Positions 1-9,486 of a DNA stretch of 64,000 bases are shown here, in pieces. This DNA comes from Marinobacter salinisoli (lineage in GTDB: Bacteria > Pseudomonadota > Gammaproteobacteria > Pseudomonadales > Oleiphilaceae): positions 1,364,001-1,428,000 of the forward strand of contig NZ_CP071247.1 of the NCBI RefSeq assembly GCF_017301335.1. The letters run 5' to 3'. Both the position numbers and the translations under genes were made by a program. Under the pieces are notes generated by a model, which saw only the letters and a list, made by a program, of their open reading frames with translations, made no database searches and was not told where the DNA came from. Within the stretch, counting starts at the first letter, position 1. Each line of letters begins with the position of its first letter.

Positions 1-1953
<1,953 letters not shown>

Positions 1954-2031
1954 TATAACACCCAAGACAATTGCGGATAACGCGAAATCAATATCACAGT
2001 CCATCTCGTCCTTCCCAGTGATCAACCGTTT

Positions 2032-2149
2032 TGTCTGACGACCATAGCGGCCCGGAACCACCTGATCCCATCCCGAACTCAGAAGTGAAACAGGCCTGCG
2101 CCGATGGTAGTGTGGCATTGCCCATGCGAGAGTAGGTCATCGTCAGACT
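2032..2149 (+). rRNA. rrf: 5S ribosomal RNA
   Basis: About 118 nt. The ends GTCTGACGACC and GGTCATCGTCAGAC form the terminal helix, and the core carries the conserved CCGAACTCAGAAGTGAAAC and CGATGGTAGTGTGG segments. It lies 78 nt after the 23S gene and is followed by a terminator, the usual 16S-23S-5S order. End positions are good to within one or two bases. Confidence 0.97.
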
Positions 2150-2160
2150 CTTAATACCAA

Positions 2161-2193
2161 AACCCCCGACAGCTCCGCTGCCGGGGGTTTTTT
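2161..2193 (+). terminator. Rho-independent terminator of the rRNA operon
   Basis: An 11-bp stem (CCCCCGACAGC against GCTGCCGGGGG, one A-C mismatch) with a three-base loop is followed by six T residues. It lies 12 nt after 5S. On the minus strand the hairpin is followed by a short T-run, so it could also stop transcription arriving from the small minus-strand ORF at 2255-2368. Confidence 0.9.
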
Positions 2194-2254
2194 ATTGCCG
2201 GTAGAAAACTTGGGGTGAGTTTGACCGGTCCTGAATCTCTGCAAACACGCCAGC

Positions 2255-2368
2255 CTATCTCGCCGTTCTTAGACGTCGCTCACAGAGACAGACCAAAAGC
2301 CCGATTAAACTGCCCCAGAAAAGAACTGGCAAAAAAATAAACAGCAGCCAGTCATCAGAGACGCTCAT
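2255..2368 (-). CDS. Possible small single-pass membrane protein (37 aa)
   Basis: An ATG-started frame on the minus strand encodes 37 residues: an acidic N-terminus (MSVSDDW), about 22 hydrophobic residues (roughly 7-29) and a basic tail (ERRLRTAR). This is what a single transmembrane helix with the C-terminus in the cytoplasm looks like under the positive-inside rule. It is divergent from the secreted-protein operon, with 57 bp between the two starts, and its stop lies about 60 bp from the 5S terminator. Only a weak GAAG sits upstream as ribosome-binding site. No family is recognised. The composition favours a real gene over chance, but the length makes this tentative. Confidence 0.35.
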   Translation of the reverse strand: MSVSDDWLLFIFLPVLFWGSLIGLLVCLCERRLRTAR

Positions 2369-2425
2369 CAGTCTTCATAAGGAACCGCCGCTCACAACAA
2401 AGTGCGGCGACAGTGAGATGTGACT

Positions 2426-3625
2426 ATGAGTAAAAATAGCGTTCCCCTCATCGTATTTGGGTTGGTGAGTGTGTCGGCGTTCGCCGATCTTCAGCCAATT
2501 TCCGATGCGCAACTGTCCGAGGTCACCGGCCAGGCCTTTGTGTCTGTCGATCGCCAGTACCACCCTGACGAAAACGATTCCACATCCTATACCCGGGTAA
2601 ATCTCGGTATGGATATCGATATCCAGACCGGTATTGAGGTTCTGGAGTTAGGGCGATATGAACGGGATGGCGAAAAAGCCGGGACCTCTGACGTGTACAT
2701 TGAGGATTTCGCCCTGGGCTATATCCAGAACCAGGCGTACTTTGACGCGAATCCTGAAGCCCCGCGACAGCGTAAGCCAGACGGAACGCCCTATGCTGAG
2801 GGTGAGATTGTTCCCTTCCACATCGAGAACCCTTTTTTTGAATTTGCTTATGACGAAGCGACCGAAGAAGTGGTTGGTTTCCGTCTGGGGTTCGGGAATT
2901 CAATGGGAGTTTTTTCCGGCAAGATTGAAACCCTGACTGGCAGTATCAACGTGGACATTATCGACCGGGGGGAGGGGTTGAGGCAGGCCGACTCCGATGG
3001 CAACTTCTTCGACCAGCTGATTGTTCTGTTGACCCCGTTGCTGGAGAAAAACAGCCCGCTCGCGACCAAGGCCCAACTGGTGTATGGCGCCGAGGGCGAT
3101 CCCAACATTGGCTCTTTAGACCCGATTCGCGCGGAGCACATTGGTATTCCCGATGGCGAGAAATTCGTTCTGGAGGGCGCCAACGGATTCACTCGCTGGT
3201 CCCTGAAAAACCTCATTGGATGGGGTTCGAGCTCTGAAATTGAAGTGCCTGACTGCAGCTTTTTCAGCTGTGGCGGAGGGGATATCTATGTGTATGCGCA
3301 GGATTGCGTGATTCTCGGAATCGATGCCTGCTTTGACCTCGACATCTACAACAGCTTTCCGATTGGTCAGGTAGGAGAAGTCGATGGTGAGAGGCGGATT
3401 ACCGGCTCGACCGACGGCACCTTCATTTCGTTTCAGACCAAAGATCTCGACTGGCTGAAAGATGTCAGTAAAACCGACATTACTCCGGAAGACTTCATTC
3501 GAACGACCGCCGGGGCATTCTTCAATATTCCTAATGGCGCGACCGAAGTGAACCTCAATGAGGCGCTTTACGGTACCCAGCGTTATCGGACCGAATACAT
3601 CGATCGCGGTCGCGGCCTGTTTTAG
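2426..3625 (+). CDS. Secreted protein of unknown function, first of four with a shared N-terminal motif
   Basis: A 399-aa exported protein. Residues 1-20 form a Sec signal peptide ending SVSAFA, with predicted cleavage before DLQPISDAQLSEVTGQ. That motif recurs directly after the signal peptide of all four proteins in this operon and resembles proteins annotated DUF6160 or FilA-like (from memory, not checked). The mature part is acidic and rich in predicted strands. It has two cysteine pairs (DCSFFSC and DCVILGIDAC) that could form disulfides in the periplasm or outside, a segment HIGIPDGEKFVLE echoed in the next gene, and QTKDL near the C-terminus. A GTG two codons earlier (2420) is an alternative start; ATG 2426 gives the more normal signal peptide. 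No promoter is evident. Function unknown. Confidence 0.85.
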   Translation: MSKNSVPLIVFGLVSVSAFADLQPISDAQLSEVTGQAFVSVDRQYHPDENDSTSYTRVNLGMDIDIQTGIEVLELGRYERDGEKAGTSDVYIEDFALGYIQNQAYFDANPEAPRQRKPDGTPYAEGEIVPFHIENPFFEFAYDEATEEVVGFRLGFGNSMGVFSGKIETLTGSINVDIIDRGEGLRQADSDGNFFDQLIVLLTPLLEKNSPLATKAQLVYGAEGDPNIGSLDPIRAEHIGIPDGEKFVLEGANGFTRWSLKNLIGWGSSSEIEVPDCSFFSCGGGDIYVYAQDCVILGIDACFDLDIYNSFPIGQVGEVDGERRITGSTDGTFISFQTKDLDWLKDVSKTDITPEDFIRTTAGAFFNIPNGATEVNLNEALYGTQRYRTEYIDRGRGLF

Positions 3626-3633
3626 GAGTTCCG

Positions 3634-4719
3634 ATGTCTTTATCTATCCAAACCTGCCGCAATTTTGGCCGCTGGCTGCTAAGGCCAGTGGCGGTGTGGT
3701 GCATGCTACTTGCGGTTTCACCTGTGGGAGCCGAACTAAAGGGGCTTAGCGAACCTGAGATGGCGGAAATTCAAGGGGCCGGTGTGGGTCTGGTGCTGGA
3801 GGATTTCAAGTTTTCCCATGGCAGTGACCTGCCCGATGCGGACGGGAAACCCGCTCGGATCTTTCGCGTCGGTGGCATCAAAAGCACGGATGGGCGTGAC
3901 GTCGATATTACCATCAATCAACTTTATATCTCCGGGCCCGACAGCAACTATGGTGAGACCCTGAGTCCGGTGAATCTCGGTCGTCTGGTCAATCCCTATC
4001 GCATTGACGTGGTGGACGGGAATGCCATAGGAATTCCCGATAAAGCGGTGCTGGAGATCGCAGCGCCGGCCATGGTACCGGTTGGGCAGGGCGTGGACTG
4101 CCTCAGCTCCAGTGCTACCGCTGGGAGTGGCACCTGTGCCAGTCGCCCGGCCAGTGATGGTTTCCGCGGCGAACGAACGGACATCGGTATGCAAATGAAT
4201 ATTGCCGTGGGCGACGACAGGTCCGGCAATATCAACATCCACGCCAAGAGCGCTGTTATCGATGGGAGTTACCTGAGGCTCTGGGGGGATGATGGCCGTA
4301 GGCAGATGCTCGGACAGTTTAAACTCAACTTTTTTTCCCCGGAAGTGTCTATCAATGCCTGTGATCAGAGCGGAATCATGTGTGGATCGCGCATCTTGAT
4401 GGCCGACTTTGTGCTCCAGCTGGCGCTTGGAAACCGACTGCAGCCGGTATTTTTCGACGTTGATGGCACCGGTAACTTTGTGCTCGACGTGGCTGCGATA
4501 CGCAAGCCCGCCGCGGGCACGATTGGCCGCGACGGAAAGCGGGGCAGCAGCAATGTCCAGGCGTGGGATTTTTACCACGGGTATTACACCAATCCTGAAT
4601 ACCGCTCCAGCTTGCACATCGGAAATCTTGGCGTTGGCAGCCAGAATTTCGGTTCCGCGCGGGTGCAGGGAATGCTCACCCAGTATCTTCAGATCCGCAC
4701 GAAGGACCTTGCGCCATGA
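3634..4719 (+). CDS. Secreted protein of unknown function, second of four
   Basis: A 361-aa protein that starts 8 nt after the previous stop with AGGAG upstream. A longer signal peptide (1-33, basic N-region, ending VSPVGA) precedes ELKGLSEPEMAEIQG, a divergent copy of the shared motif in which the final Gly-Gln has become Gly-Ala. The mature region shares short blocks with the first protein: AIGIPDKAVLEIAAPA corresponds to HIGIPDGEKFVLEGA, and IRTKDL near the end to QTKDL. Cysteines occur in pairs (DCLSS...GTC and NACDQSGIMC). Predicted mostly beta and extracytoplasmic. The stop overlaps the next start (ATGA), so the two genes are translationally coupled. No function assigned. Confidence 0.85.
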   Translation: MSLSIQTCRNFGRWLLRPVAVWCMLLAVSPVGAELKGLSEPEMAEIQGAGVGLVLEDFKFSHGSDLPDADGKPARIFRVGGIKSTDGRDVDITINQLYISGPDSNYGETLSPVNLGRLVNPYRIDVVDGNAIGIPDKAVLEIAAPAMVPVGQGVDCLSSSATAGSGTCASRPASDGFRGERTDIGMQMNIAVGDDRSGNINIHAKSAVIDGSYLRLWGDDGRRQMLGQFKLNFFSPEVSINACDQSGIMCGSRILMADFVLQLALGNRLQPVFFDVDGTGNFVLDVAAIRKPAAGTIGRDGKRGSSNVQAWDFYHGYYTNPEYRSSLHIGNLGVGSQNFGSARVQGMLTQYLQIRTKDLAP

Positions 4720-5270
4720 AACGCCTGACAGGAGTTTTGGAACTACTCGGATGGCTCATTTTTGCGGTGAGCGCTCAGGCATGTCTGGCCGAACTGGCGC
4801 CAATGGAGGATGGTGCGCTGGCCCGTGTTTCTGGCCAGGGCGGTATTTATTTGTCTGGCGACGTCAGCATTAACGAGATGGGTGGGCCGATTGAAAACGC
4901 CTACTTCGGGCGCTGCGACGAGACGAGCAAGAAATGCGGTGCTCGTCTGGCTTATCAGTTTAAAGAGGACGGAGGCTGGATGGTTCTCGATGATCTTCGA
5001 GGCAATTTCTCCTTCGAGGGCCTGACCCTGAGGGTGCGCGAAATCAATACAGGTTTTGGCGGGGACGGTGAGCTTTTCAATCGGGACGTTGTGGAGTTGG
5101 GGCTGCCAGATAACGTTCGCTTCAACGACGTTCAATTCAAGATCGCCACCAGCAGCACGGCAAGGCCCACGGATCCCGGTTTCCAGCAAACCGATCTGTT
5201 TTCGGTGGAAATGCAGGGCGAGGTCATCATGGAAGGAAATCTGCTGATTTTCCCAACGGGGAATCCCTAG
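4716..5270 (+). CDS. Secreted protein of unknown function, third of four (small)
   Basis: A 184-aa protein whose ATG overlaps the upstream stop by four bases. The signal peptide (1-25) ends QACLA and is followed by ELAPMEDGALARVSGQGG, the shared motif in good form. The cysteine before the cleavage site does not fit a lipobox. The rest is short and probably beta-rich: LDDLRGNFSFEGLTL, then ELGLPDNVRFNDVQFK, which lines up with the GIPD block of the first two proteins. It may be a shortened member of the same family. Two cysteines (RCDETSKKC) could pair. Role unknown; its place in the operon implies it works with the flanking proteins. Confidence 0.8.
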   Translation: MKRLTGVLELLGWLIFAVSAQACLAELAPMEDGALARVSGQGGIYLSGDVSINEMGGPIENAYFGRCDETSKKCGARLAYQFKEDGGWMVLDDLRGNFSFEGLTLRVREINTGFGGDGELFNRDVVELGLPDNVRFNDVQFKIATSSTARPTDPGFQQTDLFSVEMQGEVIMEGNLLIFPTGNP

Positions 5271-5282
5271 GGAGGGGCTGGG

Positions 5283-7685
5283 ATGAACGTCATCAAGCAG
5301 GACCGGGCGGGTATTTACCTTGCCCTCACGTCGATATTTCTTACGCTGCCGTCGATCTCGGTGGCCGAACTAAAGCGGCTGGATGATTCGGCGCTGTCTT
5401 CCATAAGCGGGCAGAGCGGTCTTACCATCGAACTGGACCTGGGGGTATCCGCCGATCAACTATCTTATTTCGATGACGGGCACGGGATTCATCTCGAAGA
5501 TTTTCGGATCGGCTCTGCAGTGGACCCCGATGGACGGGCATTCCATCTGATCAAAATCGACGTCGAGAGCGATGCGACGCTCAATCTTGATTTTCTGGTC
5601 GAGGACCGACGGATTGAATTCGGCGACATCCGTCTTGCCGGCGCGCCGGGTCTCAGTGCCGGCGGTTTCTTCTTTGATCATTCCTTGTCTGGTTATCTGA
5701 CCATCGGATCTGGTGGTGCCGTGGCTGGCTCCGGCTATAACTTTGATACCGCGTTTACCATGACTGGCGGGCGCCTGGGGTATCGAACCAATGGCAACGA
5801 AATTTTCCTTGATGATGTCACGCTGTCGGTAGAAGCCCTGGGGATCACCCTGGATAGTGTTGCTGGCGCGATTGAGCTTAATGCACCCCGGATTACCGGG
5901 CACTGGGCTGCAGGTGCGATTCGTTACAGTAAAAATCCGTTGAATCATGGTGTCAGCTTCGACGTTTCGACGGCGCAGCCGCTGCCCTCCTATGGTCGGC
6001 TCAGTGGAGATTTCGACCTTTCAGTTCGAACCCGGATTGCGGGCGGTGGTCGCCAAGGTGAGGGCCTGAGGCTTGATCAGGAGGCCACCATTCACAGCGC
6101 CAACTTCCTGTATCTGGATGACGGTCATGCGCTGGCCCTGAGGGACATCACCGGTGCTTACCAGATCAATGACCTTCGGCTGGATGTCACTACGGATCCT
6201 CGCGGGCGGGCCGCTCTGGCGTTCACCACCGCCTCGTTCAATGGCGATCTGTCTATCGGTTCGGTCGAACTTGGCGGTCAGGGGAAACGTCTGGGGTCGG
6301 TCGACCTGGACTTTGTGTTTGAGGATGCGAGCTTTGGCGGTCAGGCTTACACAAATGCCATCTACTTGCAGGCCGGTGGGCATGCCGACGCGGGACCGCA
6401 GGGGATGCGGTTGGCGACCGAGTGGAGTCTCGCCAATGCCGATGTTGCTTACACCGAGGACGGTAACCGCGTCATCTTCAGTGGCCTGCAATCCTGGGGC
6501 CGGGGTGATGTGACCTTGAACGTTACGCGGTCTGAGACTTTAAACGGAACGCGGTTTTACGATGGCCTGAGAATCGGGTTCGAGGGCGTTGAAGCCGGCT
6601 ACCGCGTCAACGGTTTGCGCGTCGCCAGTGAGGACGCCGAGTTACAAGGGGGTACCGAGCTTTTGCTCGCGCTGGGCTTTTACCCCGCCTATGAATTCGA
6701 GTTGGATGGTCACCTGACCCTTGGCCCCGGGGGTGCCAGTGGTGAAGGTATTACTATTAACTCGGACATGCGGATTCGCAACGGCAGGGCGGCACTCATT
6801 GCCGCGCCTTATGATGAGGGCGCCGGTGAAAAGAAACAGAAAGGCCTGTGGCTGACAGAGCTGGATTACGACAGCCATATCCGGGATATGACCATAGACG
6901 TTACCGAAGAGGGGGTGGCCATTATCCAGGGTGAGGCCTGGGGTACCATGGATGTCGGAAACCTCCGGGTGGGTGACAAGAATTCCGGGGCCAGTTTTGG
7001 CCGCTTCCAATTGCAGAAATATGAGACCGGCAGTGGCATGACCATTGTGCCGGGCGGGGCCGGTACCGTGTGCGCCGGTGGCGTGGGTTCAACGCCTGCG
7101 GCGTGCCAGAGCTCCGGGGGTCGCTGGGAAGACCGCGGAGAGGAGGGGCTCACCATTCGATTGAAGCAAATCTTTGCCAGAGCTATCAGTGAAGAAAAGA
7201 AAAACGCTTTGAGCTGGGAAACCAATCGCCGGGTCGACGGCGCTGGCAATGCGGTCAATGGCACTGGAACCAGGTTGGTGCTCAATGATATTCACACCAG
7301 CGACGGCGGTGACTTCAACGGTGACGGGATTGAAGACAATACCTTCGGTATTCGAACCGAGCTGGCCATTGATATCTTTCAGACCAAAGTGGTGAAGAAG
7401 GCCAACGGGCCCGATGCCAAGGGGGTTGTAGGCGCGAAAGGCGATGAGAAAATCATGGATTCGTCCATACCCGGCGGCTATCGGTATGTGTCCCGCCCTA
7501 CCGCCGAGCAGGTGGCTAACCGGCCGCTCGGCTTTGCGGTGTCGGCGCGAACCCAGTTCAAAGAACTGTCGGTCAACAATGTTGACCTGGTTCATCCCGT
7601 GGGTGGCAGTCAGACCGCCGTGTACGGAATCAAGATGCAGAATTTCGACGTCCGCGCGAACCTCACTGCAACCCCGATTCCCTGA
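5283..7685 (+). CDS. Large secreted repeat protein of unknown function, fourth of four
   Basis: An 800-aa protein preceded by GGGAGGGG. The signal peptide (1-28, ending SVA) leads into ELKRLDDSALSSISGQSG, the shared motif. Residues about 58-595 consist of five units of about 104-114 residues beginning near 60, 164, 276, 388 and 502. Each opens with an aromatic/Asp-Gly-turn strand (YFDDGHGIHLEDF, YRTNGNEIFLDDV, YLDDGHALALRDI, YTEDGNRVIFSGL) and closes with a Gly-rich LxxGxGG-type segment. This suggests stacked beta structure. Two cysteines (C597, C608) and a DFNGDGIED loop (677-685), like calcium-binding Asp-rich turns, follow. The C-terminus (KMQNFDVRANL) resembles the ends of its neighbours. 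Likely a cell-surface or periplasmic structural protein; no function is established. Confidence 0.88.
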   Translation: MNVIKQDRAGIYLALTSIFLTLPSISVAELKRLDDSALSSISGQSGLTIELDLGVSADQLSYFDDGHGIHLEDFRIGSAVDPDGRAFHLIKIDVESDATLNLDFLVEDRRIEFGDIRLAGAPGLSAGGFFFDHSLSGYLTIGSGGAVAGSGYNFDTAFTMTGGRLGYRTNGNEIFLDDVTLSVEALGITLDSVAGAIELNAPRITGHWAAGAIRYSKNPLNHGVSFDVSTAQPLPSYGRLSGDFDLSVRTRIAGGGRQGEGLRLDQEATIHSANFLYLDDGHALALRDITGAYQINDLRLDVTTDPRGRAALAFTTASFNGDLSIGSVELGGQGKRLGSVDLDFVFEDASFGGQAYTNAIYLQAGGHADAGPQGMRLATEWSLANADVAYTEDGNRVIFSGLQSWGRGDVTLNVTRSETLNGTRFYDGLRIGFEGVEAGYRVNGLRVASEDAELQGGTELLLALGFYPAYEFELDGHLTLGPGGASGEGITINSDMRIRNGRAALIAAPYDEGAGEKKQKGLWLTELDYDSHIRDMTIDVTEEGVAIIQGEAWGTMDVGNLRVGDKNSGASFGRFQLQKYETGSGMTIVPGGAGTVCAGGVGSTPAACQSSGGRWEDRGEEGLTIRLKQIFARAISEEKKNALSWETNRRVDGAGNAVNGTGTRLVLNDIHTSDGGDFNGDGIEDNTFGIRTELAIDIFQTKVVKKANGPDAKGVVGAKGDEKIMDSSIPGGYRYVSRPTAEQVANRPLGFAVSARTQFKELSVNNVDLVHPVGGSQTAVYGIKMQNFDVRANLTATPIP

Positions 7686-7692
7686 TTTAGTC

Positions 7693-7730
7693 GCATCCGG
7701 TTAATCCGGCGCCGGGTGCCAACTTTGTCT
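7693..7730 (+). terminator. Possible weak terminator after the secreted-protein operon
   Basis: GCATCCGG (7693-7700) can pair with CCGGGTGC (7712-7719) around an 11-nt loop, followed by a T-rich but interrupted tract (AACTTTGTCTTTT). It sits just after the fourth gene and before birA. The T-run is imperfect, so some transcription may continue into birA. Confidence 0.35.
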
Positions 7731-7789
7731 TTTGGTTCCCGCTGGTGTTTAATCCGGCGGTGTCCACTCTCCAGCCCGGATAGCATCGA

Positions 7790-8755
7790 ATGAAGTCTAA
7801 AGCATTGATCAAACACCTGAGCGACGGCGCAATACACTCGGGCGAGTCGCTCGCCACCAAGCTCGGGGTAAGCCGTACCGCGGTCTGGAAACAGGTTCGC
7901 AAAGCCATGGATGATGGGGTGGAAATTCAGACCATCCGTGGCAAGGGCTACCAGATGCTATCCTCGGTCGATCTTCTCGATCGGGAGCGGATCCTGGCAG
8001 CGGTGGCGCCAGAGCACAGAGACGCTATTACCCTTCAGGTGCTGGACGACGTGGGGTCTACCAACGCGGATGTCGGTCGTCGTATGGCGCAGGGGGAAGC
8101 GGGTGTGCCGGTCACCATTGCCGATTGCCAGACCGCGGGCCGGGGGCGTCGGGGGCGTGTCTGGACCAGTCCGCGGGGCGAGAACCTTTACCTGTCCATG
8201 GGTATTACCCTGCAAGGCGGTTTTTCCCGGCTGGATGGTCTCAGTCTGGTGTTGGGCGTTGCCGTTGCCAATGCGCTGGAGGGTCTGGGCGCAGGGGGGC
8301 TCGGCTTAAAGTGGCCAAACGATATTTTCGTGTCTGATGGAAAGCTGGGCGGCATTCTTGTGGAGTTGCAGGGTGAGTTGCAGGAGGGTGTTGTGCAGGT
8401 CATTGCTGGATTTGGGATCAATGTTCACGCCAGGCATTTGGGTGATGTCGATCAGCCATGGAGTAGTCTGGCTCGGGCCTATCCGGCGGTGCAATGGTGT
8501 CGAAACGACATAGCCGGGCAGCTGATCAGTGCGGTCCAGGATGCATTGCAGGTGTTCTCGGAGGAGGGCTTTCCAGCGTTCCGCCAAACCTGGCAGGCGC
8601 GAGACGTTTTTGACGGCAAGATGGTCGAAGCGAGGGGTGGAGGCGTTGTTGGCGCCGCCGCTGGCATTGATGATCAGGGTAACTATCTGGTCCGTGTCGG
8701 GCAAGAGATCGTCCCGGTGCGGGCGGGTGAAATAAGTCTGCGGATGGTTTCATGA
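7790..8755 (+). CDS. birA: Bifunctional biotin-protein ligase / biotin operon repressor BirA
   Basis: A 321-aa protein, the length of E. coli BirA. The N-terminal winged helix-turn-helix (about 15-55, SGESLATKLGVSRTAVWKQ) is present, so this is the DNA-binding form that can repress biotin genes as well as transfer biotin to acetyl-CoA carboxylase (AccB). The ligase domain shows DDVGSTN (86-92), the biotinyl-5'-AMP loop GRGRRGR (117-123), KWPND (174-178) and KLGGIL (185-190). The stop overlaps coaX by ATGA. In Pseudomonas birA follows an rRNA operon directly; here the secreted-protein operon intervenes. Confidence 0.97.
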   Translation: MKSKALIKHLSDGAIHSGESLATKLGVSRTAVWKQVRKAMDDGVEIQTIRGKGYQMLSSVDLLDRERILAAVAPEHRDAITLQVLDDVGSTNADVGRRMAQGEAGVPVTIADCQTAGRGRRGRVWTSPRGENLYLSMGITLQGGFSRLDGLSLVLGVAVANALEGLGAGGLGLKWPNDIFVSDGKLGGILVELQGELQEGVVQVIAGFGINVHARHLGDVDQPWSSLARAYPAVQWCRNDIAGQLISAVQDALQVFSEEGFPAFRQTWQARDVFDGKMVEARGGGVVGAAAGIDDQGNYLVRVGQEIVPVRAGEISLRMVS

Positions 8756-9486
8756 GACTGCTTGTTGACGCTGGCAATACCCGTATTAAATGGCGGCTCG
8801 ATAGCGATGGGCGGGTTGTTGATCAGGGCGCGGCGCTGCTGGTTGATCGCAATCCTCTGGCAGCTCTTGCCGGTCGGGCCGATGCGGTTGAGCGTGTCGC
8901 GGTGTCGGTGGTTGCTGCTGAAGAACAGCGTGAGAGGCTGTCGCAATTGCTGTCCGATTTGACCGGCGCCCCGGTCCGTTACCACTGGGCTGAAGCCGCG
9001 CGTGGCGGATTGGTGAATGCCTATTCCTCCCCGTCGAAAATGGGGGCGGATCGTTGGCACGCGATGTATGGCGCTTGGGCCTCCCGCCGTCAGGGGTGTG
9101 CGGTGGTGGACGCGGGCAGTGCCGTTACCGTGGATTATGTGGATGACGCCGGCCGGCATCTGGGTGGTTTTATTTTACCGGGGCTCCAGATGATGTTTCG
9201 AAGCCTGAAGACCGATGCCGCCAGGATAGGCTTCGATCCGGATCAGGTGCTCGAGGTTGCTCCCGGGCGATCGACCACCGAGTGCGTTAATCACGGTCTT
9301 GCCTGGCTGTCGGCTGGTATGGTGTCCAGGATTCAACAGGATATGGCCAGCTTTGGCCTGCGAGAGACATTGGTCACCGGCGGCGATGCTGATCGTTTGG
9401 TTAGATTAGGGTTGAACGGAATAATAAAGCCGGGCCTGGTGCTCGATGGTCTGGCAAAAATTGACGGCGAGGAGTTGGCCGGATGA
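8752..9486 (+). CDS. coaX: Type III pantothenate kinase CoaX
   Basis: A 244-aa kinase catalysing ATP-dependent phosphorylation of pantothenate, the first step of coenzyme A synthesis. The ASKHA-fold phosphate-binding signature DAGNT (6-10), GADRW (98-102) and DAGSAVTVD (120-128) are intact. Type III enzymes need a monovalent cation and are not feedback-inhibited by CoA (family knowledge). Start and stop both overlap the neighbouring genes by four bases, giving a birA-coaX-SPOR unit. Confidence 0.96.
   Translation: MRLLVDAGNTRIKWRLDSDGRVVDQGAALLVDRNPLAALAGRADAVERVAVSVVAAEEQRERLSQLLSDLTGAPVRYHWAEAARGGLVNAYSSPSKMGADRWHAMYGAWASRRQGCAVVDAGSAVTVDYVDDAGRHLGGFILPGLQMMFRSLKTDAARIGFDPDQVLEVAPGRSTTECVNHGLAWLSAGMVSRIQQDMASFGLRETLVTGGDADRLVRLGLNGIIKPGLVLDGLAKIDGEELAG

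Noticed and set aside
4716..5270. Lipoprotein assignment for the third secreted protein because of Cys near the signal peptide end
   Set aside because: The context SAQACLAEL does not fit the lipobox, and cleavage before the conserved EL motif explains it better.
2194..7789. Genomic island with integrase or attachment site at the rrn-birA junction
   Set aside because: No integrase, transposase, tRNA-end duplication or direct repeats were seen at either end; base composition is like that of neighbours.
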